Shown here one piece after another: positions 8,434 to 18,000 of a DNA stretch of 64,000 nucleotides. A program made the translations under genes and the position numbers. The stretch is from Ichthyosporea sp. XGB-2017a (lineage: Eukaryota; Opisthokonta; Ichthyosporea): positions 24,562 to 88,561 of the forward strand of contig PDIM01000007.1 of assembly GCA_002811675.1 (NCBI GenBank), written 5' to 3'. The notes under the pieces were generated by a model. That model saw only the letters and a list, made by a program, of their open reading frames with translations, searched no databases and had not been told where the DNA came from. Each line of letters opens with the position of its first letter. Position 1 is the stretch's first letter.

Positions 8434-10266
8434 ATGAAAATGCATATCCTCAACACCGTTGCGGTAGTTGGTTTGCTGGCTTTTATGGCTGTCACCTTCG
8501 GCTCGTTCAAGACTACTCAGGCTGCTGCAGTTGCCTCAAGCGCCCTTATTGTCTCCTCCAAAGCAAATATAAACAGCTTTGCCTCACTCACATGCAAATG
8601 CCGTTGCCTTTGGGAATATTACGATGCCTCCCAAAAGGCCTGCCTGTGTCTTCACGGTGAATTGAAAGGACTGAAACCCATTAATGGTAAATGTAACTGC
8701 CCTGCTGGATATTTCTATAGTAACTATTGGAAGCAATGTGTCCCCAATTGCAAAAAACCGCTTGGATACAGCTGGAAATATGATGCCTGCGTGTGTACTT
8801 CTGGCGACTTGGTTGGCCACATTCCTCATGGATCCCTGAAAGAACCCTTGTGCAAATGTCCCGTCGGATACATCCCTAATGCTGCGCATACAAAATGTGT
8901 GAAGCTAGAGATAGTCGTTCGTCTTTGCCCTGCAGGATGGTACTGGAGCAGATGGTACAAGAAATGTGTGCCAAAATGCAACTGGTATTGGGAATACTAC
9001 GATGCCGATAACGGAGTGTGCAAGTGTAAGCGTGGTGAATTGGCAGGCCATTTGCCATTTGGAGACGGATATTCACGAAAGTGTTATTGCCCAAAAGGAT
9101 GGTCATTCAACCACAAGACAAATAGTTGCGAAAAGGATAAGGATTTTACTATCGATTGGTGCCCGTGTGGCTGGTTTTACAGCAAATACTACAAGCAGTG
9201 CATTCCTAAATGTCGCCTTGGTTGGGAAACATACAGCAAAGAACTTGGTACCTGTGTATGCAAAAAGGGAGACCTTGCCGGCTATTTTCCGTTTGGTGGG
9301 CCGATCTCAAGACGATGCATCTGTCCCAAAGGGTACCATTTTGACTGGAAAGCGAAGACATGTGTTCGTGATTGCTGCGACTTTATTTGTACATTTGAAC
9401 ACAACCCGGTCTGCGATCAACATGGCAAGACCTACTCCAATCTGTGTGTGTTCAAGAAAGCCCAGTGCAAAGACGAATCTTTGCGATTGGCTCCATGCAA
9501 AAAGAACGAAAGTTGCTTGAACCGCATCTGCCCGCTTTACTATGATCCGATATGCGACCAGTTTGGAAGACGATTTTCCAATAAGTGCTTGTTTGAAACT
9601 GCAGACTGTCTCTCACAAATTGATTTGAAGCCCACAAAGTGCTTCGATAGCATTCTGGATTTCCTAGGTGATAACTATTTAGCCATTATCCGTAGACCCG
9701 AGATTCCAGAAATCGGTGAGAGCGACGAAGAGCACATTGATGAAAATGAAGACGATAACGAGCACTATGATGATGTCCATGAAGACGACCCTGATGCTTT
9801 GGTTAAAAATGAGGACAAGCAATGCGAAGGTAGGACCCCAATCCCCGACAACAAAACCCCTGGAGTGGATGATGAAGTTCCAGAGAAACCAGAGCCCAAA
9901 TTTAAAGTTGTGGGATTCAAGCTGGTGGATGCGCACTCGAACAAGGATTATTCTAACTTGACAAAAGGAAATCTCATTGACCTTACCGCGGTACCTAAGT
10001 GGAATGTTGTCGCTATTACAGAACCTAAAAACGTTGGAAGTGTCCGATTCTACTTGGGTAGCGTTTTAAAGCAACAGGAAAATGCTTACCCTTATGCAAT
10101 GTGCAGCGACAGCGGTGGAAACTACAAGCCCTGCTCATGGAAGGAGGGGTCTTACTCAGTTGAAGCAAAGCCATACTCCCAAGCTAACGGAGCAGGTACT
10201 TTAGGAGGCACAAAAACTATCAATTTTAAAATAACAGGTTCAACATTTGAGGTCGTTGACCTGTAG
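8434..10266 (+). CDS. Secreted multi-domain protein: four Cys/Tyr/Trp-rich repeats, two Kazal domains, C-terminal beta domain
   Basis: A 610-residue secreted protein. Residues 1-32 are a signal peptide. About 54-310 hold four copies (first partial) of a Cys-rich module with the pattern C-P-x-G-[WY]-[FY]-x-S-x-[YW]-[YW]-K-x-C-[VI]-P-x-C, then C-x-C-x2-G-[DE]-L-x-G-x3-P-x-G, then C-x-CP-x-G[WY]. Two Kazal-type inhibitor domains follow at ~315-355 (PVCDQHGKTYSNLC) and ~361-403 (PICDQFGRRFSNKC). Then come a very acidic linker (~425-455) and a C-terminal beta domain (~490-602) related to the fragment at 2-130. Kazal domains usually block serine proteases by an exposed loop; here they may be only structural. 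The repeat module is not one I recognise. Likely extracellular or wall/matrix-associated. Intronless; the ATG sits directly before the signal peptide. Confidence 0.85.
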   Translation: MKMHILNTVAVVGLLAFMAVTFGSFKTTQAAAVASSALIVSSKANINSFASLTCKCRCLWEYYDASQKACLCLHGELKGLKPINGKCNCPAGYFYSNYWKQCVPNCKKPLGYSWKYDACVCTSGDLVGHIPHGSLKEPLCKCPVGYIPNAAHTKCVKLEIVVRLCPAGWYWSRWYKKCVPKCNWYWEYYDADNGVCKCKRGELAGHLPFGDGYSRKCYCPKGWSFNHKTNSCEKDKDFTIDWCPCGWFYSKYYKQCIPKCRLGWETYSKELGTCVCKKGDLAGYFPFGGPISRRCICPKGYHFDWKAKTCVRDCCDFICTFEHNPVCDQHGKTYSNLCVFKKAQCKDESLRLAPCKKNESCLNRICPLYYDPICDQFGRRFSNKCLFETADCLSQIDLKPTKCFDSILDFLGDNYLAIIRRPEIPEIGESDEEHIDENEDDNEHYDDVHEDDPDALVKNEDKQCEGRTPIPDNKTPGVDDEVPEKPEPKFKVVGFKLVDAHSNKDYSNLTKGNLIDLTAVPKWNVVAITEPKNVGSVRFYLGSVLKQQENAYPYAMCSDSGGNYKPCSWKEGSYSVEAKPYSQANGAGTLGGTKTINFKITGSTFEVVDL

Positions 10267-10454
10267 CTGAATGCATGAAACTTTTACTTGTAGGAAACAA
10301 ATATATATCAGATAGATAAGACGGTGTGTGTAACGGTGTCCGACGATTATAATTATGTAGTATGTATGTAGTACAGTAATAAAAACAAAATCAAAGTGAA
10401 GTGGCAAAAAAATGTTTCTTCTAACAGTGAGAAACAAAGCCCCTAATAAAAGAT

Positions 10455-12095
10455 TTAAAGGGACCATCGATGAAAATACGTATTTATCCAATACGAAACA
10501 TACTCAAGCGAATGTTCAGAGACGGTAGAGACAAGAGGGATTTTCATATCCTTAACAGCGCTCAGCGCCGTTTCCAATTTGTTTCTACAATAGTTATCAA
10601 AACATCCAAACTAGAATCAATACTTTGCTCGCTCTTACGTATCACACAGCAAACTGCAATTAACTTACCTCAAAAAGAATTCATAAAATGGCTCGCGGAG
10701 AATGTAAAGAAAAACATGCCTCATGCGCCGTTCTAATTCTTCATTCTCCATTTCAAGGGTAAACTTACCCGGTCGAGGAACCTTCACCCCACACTGCTTC
10801 TCCGTCTCTGTGCTGGGCGGTGCTAGCTTGTGTAGACTAACACATGCCAAGGAAACAACTTCCATCATTAGACATGTCCACCACCTAAGCCACGCTTTTG
10901 GTTTACTGCGTCGAGAACTATTTCCCATCGACATAAGGAGATACGCGATGGGTCGAGATAAATGCAAAAGCTCCCCAAATGTGTGCACTGCCTGTACATA
11001 ATCTTTAGGAAGAGGCCTGAGTAATGTTTCCGCAAAGCAAAACATATCTGATGCAAACGTTTGATCCTGTCCCTGAGGCACATCAGCACTTTCTAAGCGT
11101 AAGGACGAAACACCCTCGCAACTATCATTCCTTCTCTGAAGAGCTGCACGAAGCTGCAATAGACGTCTTCGCTCCTTCGGATCATTTTTGTCCCTTTCGG
11201 CTTGCCTTCTAACTACTGATTCTAAAGAACGGTCTGCGTTATTAGCACTGACAGAAGCTCCTCCGCCAGTACCCTTTCTTCTTTTGGCAAGGCTGGCTAG
11301 AAACTTCTCACGAACTTCACCGTGATAGTTAAAAGGGCATTTGAGAAGGCATACGCCATCAGAGGAAGTAGAAGTAGACTCGTTAGGCATATCTACACAA
11401 GCATAATCTCCAAAGACTCTTTGTGAGTTTGGAAAAGGAGTCAGGACCCGTTTCAAAAGTTCACACAAACTCACAAGCACCTTCTCCAGCATTGGATGAG
11501 CCTTCCGCCTCCTCAATACAATGGCAAACCGTAAGATTGCCTTCATGGCCTCCACTAACGCTACAACCGGGCCTACATGGACCCCTTTCTCCCCGTATAG
11601 TCCAGTTCGATCCCGCTTTGGCCTCCCTCCCAACTCAAGAAGCACTTCCATGCACTGAATCACACGCAAGTAAGTGTACAGCCTTTTGTTCTGGGGCTCC
11701 CCGCGATGCAATCCTTCTTTGAGGACATCCCCTCCTTTATCCACAGAATATTCAGCATCAAAAACATTGTCTTCGTCCGCGCATGAACTAAGCAGCACGC
11801 CGTCATGGTACACACTTGCAAGACTCGAGATGGCATAAACCATTTCAGAGAACAACGTGGCATCGTCGCCCCCTCCCACCACCGGAAGAGTATAGCACAA
11901 CCACTCTATGCCTTCTTCCACAGCCAAAACAGAGCCCGGATTCGCACGCAGAAATGCTTCATAGCGTTGTTTCACATTGGAGAGCAGCCCTCCACCCCCC
12001 AAGCCATTTTTATTCCTCTGCGCTTTCCACTCCTGCTGAAGTTCAGATAGCAGATTCGTCGCCACTCTACCCACAGACGCTACTGAAAATGGCAT
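10455..12095 (-). CDS. PEX16: Peroxisomal membrane biogenesis protein PEX16 (two exons)
   Basis: Exons (transcript order) 12095..10669 and 10584..10455, intron 84 nt (GTAAGT...TTGTAG), 518 residues. PEX16 acts in early peroxisome membrane assembly, recruiting PEX3 and membrane proteins. Family matches run along the protein: RYEAFLRANP near the N-terminus, LFSEMVYAISSLASVYHDGVL, YLRVIQCMEVLLELGG, LLHLSRPIAYLLMSMG, KAWLRWWTCLMMEVVSL, and the end of exon 1, YILREPFYEFFLR. Without splicing the frame stops there; exon 2 adds VSTVSEHSLEYVSYWINTYF, which matches the expected PEX16 C-terminus. It is longer than human PEX16 because of a low-complexity insert in the middle. Its start is 251 nt from the stop of the minus-strand gene at 12346. 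Confidence 0.88.
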
Positions 12096-12345
12096 GCTTG
12101 TGATGTATGTTTTTGGTATGCAGTCCCATTTGATGGTTCATGGGGAAGGGTCACAACTTATCAAGAACCTCCTTCTCCGTGCACTTAACCGCAAATCCTC
12201 GAGATGGAAGACAACACAAACAAAGCACGAAGCGCCAAGCAGCACAAGCATTCAGAGCCACTGCAGTCTGCTTGAAGACGTGTTCAGGGTTTGGGTTTGT
12301 TTTTATTGGAAAATACAGATTCAAAAGTATCATTATGTCGCGGTT

Positions 12346-12927
12346 CTAGATCATGGCGGGGGCAGTCTTCTTGGCTACTTCAGGGGCGACGTTACTGTCA
12401 CTGGTTGGTGTTTCTGGCAAGGCAGCTGAGGTGACACTGGTCGGATATTTCGTTGCCATTGCTTCTGCCTCGAAGCGAATCCCAGCCACCACACGCTCCA
12501 GGGTGGCGAGTACAGTCTCCCACTCCAACTGCTTTCCTGGAGCCCGGGCTGCGTCCCGCTCTGTCTGAAGCACAAACGAGTCAACAATCGAGCCATAGCA
12601 CGCCATCTCACTCGCCCCACTACGCGGTTGCAAAGCTCGTCGGTATATCTTCAGCTCGTGTTCCACCGCTTCCTTTTCTGCCTCATGCAACGCCTTTAAA
12701 TCCTTGTATTGGGTATTCAGACTCATATACTGGATCCCTACACCCAATGCAATCAAAGAAAACCCAAGCGGTGCATTTCGCTGAAAGAAGTCTGGCCTAT
12801 GGGCGGCGGTGCTAGCCCCCCCGGTCTGTGCACATCTTGTAGCACTGCTACACAACCCTCTTGCCCCACTAGCCTTTGCCCCTGCACCCTGTCGCATGAG
12901 CACACATCCACCTCTAGCAAACACCAT
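12346..12927 (-). CDS. Small single-TM protein, possibly mitochondrial
   Basis: A 193-residue protein of no family I recognise. The N-terminal ~45 residues are rich in Arg, Ala, Ser and Gly with almost no acidic residues, like a mitochondrial targeting peptide. One hydrophobic helix follows (~53-70, PLGFSLIALGVGIQYMS), then a charged helical stretch (YKDLKALHEAEKEAVEHELKIYRR) likely to be coiled-coil, and an Ala/Thr/Pro-rich tail. It starts with ATG and shares a 357-bp divergent promoter region with SETD3. An inner-membrane assembly factor is possible but is inference only. Confidence 0.6.
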   Translation of the reverse strand: MVFARGGCVLMRQGAGAKASGARGLCSSATRCAQTGGASTAAHRPDFFQRNAPLGFSLIALGVGIQYMSLNTQYKDLKALHEAEKEAVEHELKIYRRALQPRSGASEMACYGSIVDSFVLQTERDAARAPGKQLEWETVLATLERVVAGIRFEAEAMATKYPTSVTSAALPETPTSDSNVAPEVAKKTAPAMI

Positions 12928-13284
12928 ATTCCACAGAGTTAAATGATAACAATAATAAAGAGCCTCTGTGTTTCCTGTAAATCTATCTATCTATCTATAC
13001 TAGTCTAGTCTAGTCCAGTAGTCTATCCCTCTTAATCCAATAGCACTAACGTCAGTCCTTCAGATTCCCCCCTCCCCCACTGGCCACTCCCCAGTCCATA
13101 ATTATTATATATCACTCCCCGGTGCACAGCTGTGCCTCTGGCCGGGACTATTATTTATTATTGAGGTTTATTATTATTCTATTGGATTTATTCCTGTGAA
13201 GCCCCTCGCCTGGAGATTAACTAACCCCCCCTCCCTCTGTCTGTATCTGTGTGCTGGGGAATGCAATAAGAATAATAACACGTA
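12928..13284. promoter_or_regulatory. Bidirectional promoter region with microsatellite
   Basis: This stretch separates the divergent genes starting at 12927 (-) and 13285 (+). It contains an ATCT microsatellite followed by CTAGT repeats (~12979-13018) and AT-rich runs (ATTATTATATATC near 13100). No gene is seen. Confidence 0.55.
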
Positions 13285-15024
13285 ATGGCACTCTCCTCCT
13301 TTGCTAGAGAAGATCCAGACCCTGTGGTGGAGGCCCCTGGAGCCACTCCCAAGATGGGAGGGGACGTGACTGCCAGACTGGCCGGGGCTATCCAGCTGGT
13401 CCTGCAGACTCTGGGCCCAAACTTCTCAACACTTAACTCTCAAGACCAATTGAGAATGGTTTTTGCTGTCATTGATCGCCTTCTTCGATCGGGTCCTGAT
13501 TTGAAAAATGTTCCGGTGTTCGGGGCACAGTTAGCACTTCATGATGCTTGCTTGACTTTGGATGGGAAGGGAGACAATGCAAATGCCAGGGATACTTTTG
13601 ACTCGAGCTTTGCAACCCTGCAAAAGTGGCTAGTAGATTGTGGCTCATATATATCTGATAAACTTGTTGTTGGAAGAACCAAAGAAGAGGGAAATGGCTT
13701 GTTTGTGAAGGAAAATGTGGATTGTGCCCTGGATGTAGAAAACGACACGTTGATGAGAATCAAAAAAAAGAATATTCTTTCCAATGACTACATTGCGAAA
13801 CTTCCAAAAAAACTGAAGCAGATTTTCCGCAAAGATTCTTTGCTTAGCTCCAACCCGAGTATTGCACTGGTGCTCCTCTTAGTGTGTGAAAGACTGCAAA
13901 GCAAGCAAGCGTCGTTCTTTGCTCCCTTTTTAGACACACTTCCTGTAAACTTCACTACGCCGCTCTTCTATACGCCAAAGGAAGCCAAAAGAGTGCAAGA
14001 CATATCTGGGAGGGGACTCAAGTCGATTATTTCTTATCTCGTGAATGCTGCAAAGCAGTACTCGTATCTGTGCAAGATTCTTATGGAGCAGGATGCAGAT
14101 ACAATTCCCTTTGAACTGAAGTATTTCTCTTTCGATGTGTTCAGATGGGCCCTTTCGGTGGTGATGACTCGTCAGAATCGCATCCCAAGTGAAGGTACTG
14201 GATTTGGCGTTACGGACACGAACATAGGAGAAGACTTCTGTTTTGCTTTGATTCCCTTTTGGGATCTGATGAACCATCGTGAAGGAAAAATCAGGACAGG
14301 GTTCAATGTGGAGAATCATTGCCTAGAATCGTTTCCAATCGAGGCTTTTGGTCCCGGAGAACAGGTATACATGTGCTACGGGGAGAGAAATAACTTGGAC
14401 TTGCTTATCTATTCTGGATTCTCTTATTTAGAAAACACAAATCATGGTGTTACGTTCAAGTTGGGGGTTAGTGCTGGTGACAAATGCTTTGATAAGCGCT
14501 GCTATATACTAAAGGCTCTTGGGTTGGAAGGTAATTCGGAATCCCATCACCAGGGCCATGGAAACAAAAAAGGGAACGGGGAGAAAAAGTCGTTTTCGCT
14601 GGAATTTAAGATTTACAGCAAAATTTTGGAAGCTCATCTATTGGCATTTTTAAGAGTTTTTGTTATGACTGAGGATGAATTGAATCTAATAATCGAAGGT
14701 CTTGGAGCATTCAAGAATGGAGATTCAAATCCTCCCGTTATAATTGGTAAACTCGTTGATCCTGCTACCCCTCTCAACAAAGATACCGATCTTAGGGCAT
14801 TGACCTTTTTAAAAAACAGACTAAGCCTAATGCTTCGAGCTTGTGACTCTTCTATTGCGGATGATGAAGATATGCTCAATCGCATTGCAAATGGAACTGA
14901 AATTGTGGATGAAAACCCTGCTCATGTTAAAAGTGTCATCACCTTTAATCTTTTGGAAAAGAAAATATTTGATACACTTTTAGGAACGGTGGAAGAAAGA
15001 CTGAACCTTCTTGAGGACGACTAA
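13285..15024 (+). CDS. SETD3: SETD3-type SET-domain methyltransferase (actin-histidine methyltransferase family)
   Basis: A 579-residue protein. In animals SETD3 methylates His73 of actin using S-adenosylmethionine. Family-specific stretches run in the correct order: LLVCERLQSKQASFFAPFLD, TLPVNFTTPLFYTPKEA, FRWALSVVMTRQNRIPSEG, LIPFWDLMNHREGKIRTGFN, FGPGEQVYMCYGERNNLDLL, YSGFSYLENTNHGV and HLLAFLRVFVMTEDEL. The last lies in the Rubisco-LSMT substrate-binding domain that SETD3 shares. SET spans about residues 120-400 and the substrate-binding domain about 415-560. The first ~100 residues are less conserved. AATAAA follows the stop within 10 nt. It converges on the P4-ATPase with 61 bp between stops. 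Another LSMT-like lysine methyltransferase is possible but less likely. Confidence 0.88.
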   Translation: MALSSFAREDPDPVVEAPGATPKMGGDVTARLAGAIQLVLQTLGPNFSTLNSQDQLRMVFAVIDRLLRSGPDLKNVPVFGAQLALHDACLTLDGKGDNANARDTFDSSFATLQKWLVDCGSYISDKLVVGRTKEEGNGLFVKENVDCALDVENDTLMRIKKKNILSNDYIAKLPKKLKQIFRKDSLLSSNPSIALVLLLVCERLQSKQASFFAPFLDTLPVNFTTPLFYTPKEAKRVQDISGRGLKSIISYLVNAAKQYSYLCKILMEQDADTIPFELKYFSFDVFRWALSVVMTRQNRIPSEGTGFGVTDTNIGEDFCFALIPFWDLMNHREGKIRTGFNVENHCLESFPIEAFGPGEQVYMCYGERNNLDLLIYSGFSYLENTNHGVTFKLGVSAGDKCFDKRCYILKALGLEGNSESHHQGHGNKKGNGEKKSFSLEFKIYSKILEAHLLAFLRVFVMTEDELNLIIEGLGAFKNGDSNPPVIIGKLVDPATPLNKDTDLRALTFLKNRLSLMLRACDSSIADDEDMLNRIANGTEIVDENPAHVKSVITFNLLEKKIFDTLLGTVEERLNLLEDD

Positions 15025-15085
15025 AGCAATAAAGTTGAAGAAAACAATTGACAAAATAGAGTTCATCGCTTTATTCCCTAGGCCA

Positions 15086-18000
15086 CTAAGTGGAATCCTT
15101 GATTGCCTCGGAATCCTCAATACAATTGAGGGTGGTATTTGGTGAACTATCAGGTTCCACTTCTGAGAACGAGAATGTGCTGTTTATCTCCATGTCTGTG
15201 CCTCTATTAGCCGAACTAACTGTGTGTGAAAAATCGTCCTCGCTGCTCTGGGTCTCCCAAACATCTTCATCCGCATAAAAATATTCATCGGCATCTTCTT
15301 GACAAAAGCTATCTGCCAAGCTCCTTTTTTGCTTTGTCGGAGATTTCTGTGGGCTTGAGCAGCTATCACTCAGGTGGTTTAGACTTTGGGAGCTCCCTGT
15401 GGGTATCATGGGCTGGAGCCTGTCTAAATTGTAGATTTCAATATCCAAATCTTCAATGGACTCCCTTTGGGCCCCAACCTCGTTCACAGTTTCTTGTGGT
15501 CGATTTCCTTCACAATCTTTGTCTTTCTTTTGAACAAAGCCCCTAACTTTGCACCACACTTTGGTGCTTATTCGGGCTGGATAGGAAAAGGCAAACCCAC
15601 TATACCATTCTTTTTTTGTCTCATTTGTTGCAGCTTTTAGTTTTACCACTGACATTTGAGAAGCAATGCTGGTCCTTGAAAGGGCACTGAGACTGTTGGC
15701 GCGAGAACTTGCACTCATTGGATTTGGACGACTAGGCTTTGTATCTACACCTTTGCTTAGTTGATGGAATGGGCCTAACTTATACTTTTCCATTTCTGCC
15801 ACAATATGAGTAGCTGTGGGATAGAATTGTCTTTGTGCGTATATAAGAACCCAGTGGGGAAACAAACACATTACAGTCAACAGTAGAATCAAAGTCCAGA
15901 AGGCTACCTCAGGAAGAAGATGGGAAATCACTCCATAAGCCAAATTAATATCTGGTAGAATGGAATGGTACACGGCCATATATGCAAACAATACTGCGCA
16001 GCTCCCTACAATGGTAACAAAATTTAGGACAGTCCAGTTATGAACATCTATTGCCAAACGTCCATTAATGACAATAACAACAATAATATATATTGTAGTG
16101 CCTAGCCCTTGCATATCTAGAGGTTTGCCATCCGACAAGGTGCTAAAAGACATCATTGGAATGAAAAACAGCACGAGTGATTGGTAAAATGAGCCAGTTA
16201 CATTTCTCCAGAATATCAAGCTATTAAAATTATTGCCACTAAGGTTCTCCTGGTACAGCTCTGGAAACAAGAGGGATGCCTTGGCGCTTACATCCTGGTC
16301 AAAGACAGCAACAACCAATGGGGGTAAGGCAGTAAAGGCTACGTTGAACAGCATAATATATGTGAATTCGTATAGCGTCTGTGCTGAAAAGGCAGAGTAG
16401 AAAGAAAACCAAAAGTTTACCAGTATAAAAGTATAATTCTTGTAGAAAAAGTAGAGAATAGCCCATGTTATCCTTTTATAAGACCACCTCCCATGAACTA
16501 GCAACAAACGTGCCAAAAATCTAAATTGAGCAATTGAATAATCGCTTGCAAGAACTGCCTGCATTCCTTCTTGCCCACTAATTCCCACCCCAACATCAGC
16601 CTCCTTGATCATACTGACATCATTAGCACCATCACCGATGGCCAGCGATGTTGCATCTTTGTATCTTCCAACAAGCCTTACAACCATCGCCTTTTGTAAA
16701 GGACTGCATCGACAGCAAATGACTGACGAACACCCAGTGGCTACTGAAAGAAAAAGAAGCCGAAGTTCTTTTTGCAGTGCAAAATGCAATGTCGATCCAT
16801 TAATAACAAGAGCATTTCGTTCATAATTCATCTCATATTCTTCTGATCCTTCTTTTACTCCTTCAATGCACACGTATTGTTCCAAAGCTTTGTTTAAAAG
16901 ACCTTTTGTGTCCTCAATACTCGCAGCATTAATAACAATAACATTTTGATTTTCATTTAGTAGCTCGGCCGAAAACCCAATGTTTATAGCTGTTTCTTGT
17001 TTGTCCCCAGTTAAAACCCACAATTTTATACCCGCTTGCTTCAAAGACTTTATGGCTTGAGGCACACCTTCTTGCAACTGGTCATCGATACCAGTGACCC
17101 CTAGCAAATTCATATTTGTTTCCATCATCCCTGCTAGATGGTGGAGCTCATGCTGTCTTTTCTCGGCATCATGAGAAGATCCCACTTGGGCTTCTTCCCA
17201 TGCACTGCTCCAGCGCGCATATTCTTCTTCTTCGATGTATTTCACCGCTATGCACAAAGTTCGTAAACCCAAGCAAGCAAATTCCCTCAACGCTTCTCGA
17301 CTATCCTCTAGCATGACAATTTTTTCCTCGTCGGAAGAGTCGGGATTCTTGATTCTGTCCAAGATAACCTCATCTGCCCCTTTGCAATACAGCACAATCC
17401 TGCTCGTTTCAGGGCATTTTACAATAACAGACATCCGTTTTCTCTCAGATGAAAATTCCAGAATATGTAGCAATTCGTAAATTTTCTCTTCGCCGAGAGC
17501 ATTAACGGCAATGCGGTTTTGCACTCTAGAATGAAATGCGATTCCCACGTTTCGCGCAGCAGTTGCTAGCGCAGCCTCATCTGGAGATTGGGCTTGGTAT
17601 ATTAGACCTTTCTTGTCTTTGTAATCTTGAAGATATTTTCCTTCTGCGGTAAAGTGAGATGGGTACTCAGGTATAATTGTGTGGCACAATGAAAGACATG
17701 TGAAGAACTCTATGCAATGTTCCTGGCGTGAACTATTTGAGCTCAAGTCGTATTCAAGCATAGATGAGTGAAATCCTTCACCTTCAATGGCATAAGGACA
17801 TAATTGTGAAGGCTTCGTCTTTGATTTCTCTTCTCTATCGCTGCTTTGCTGTACTTTACTATCACTACTAGCATCATCATCCTCATCTTCATCAAATTCA
17901 TCCAACCCATACGTAACTCCATGAATATTACAGCATGAAAATTCCATTTTGTTTTGCGTGAGGGTCCCCGTTTTATCCGAAAATATATAATTGATTTGAC

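Noticed and set aside
8876-9520. Overlapping frames opposite or alongside the Kazal protein gene
   Set aside because: They lie inside the well-supported Cys-rich coding frame and carry no recognisable features.
10665-12095. PEX16 as a single-exon 476-residue protein
   Set aside because: The frame would end at the splice donor in FFLRG-TAA; the second exon restores the conserved PEX16 end.
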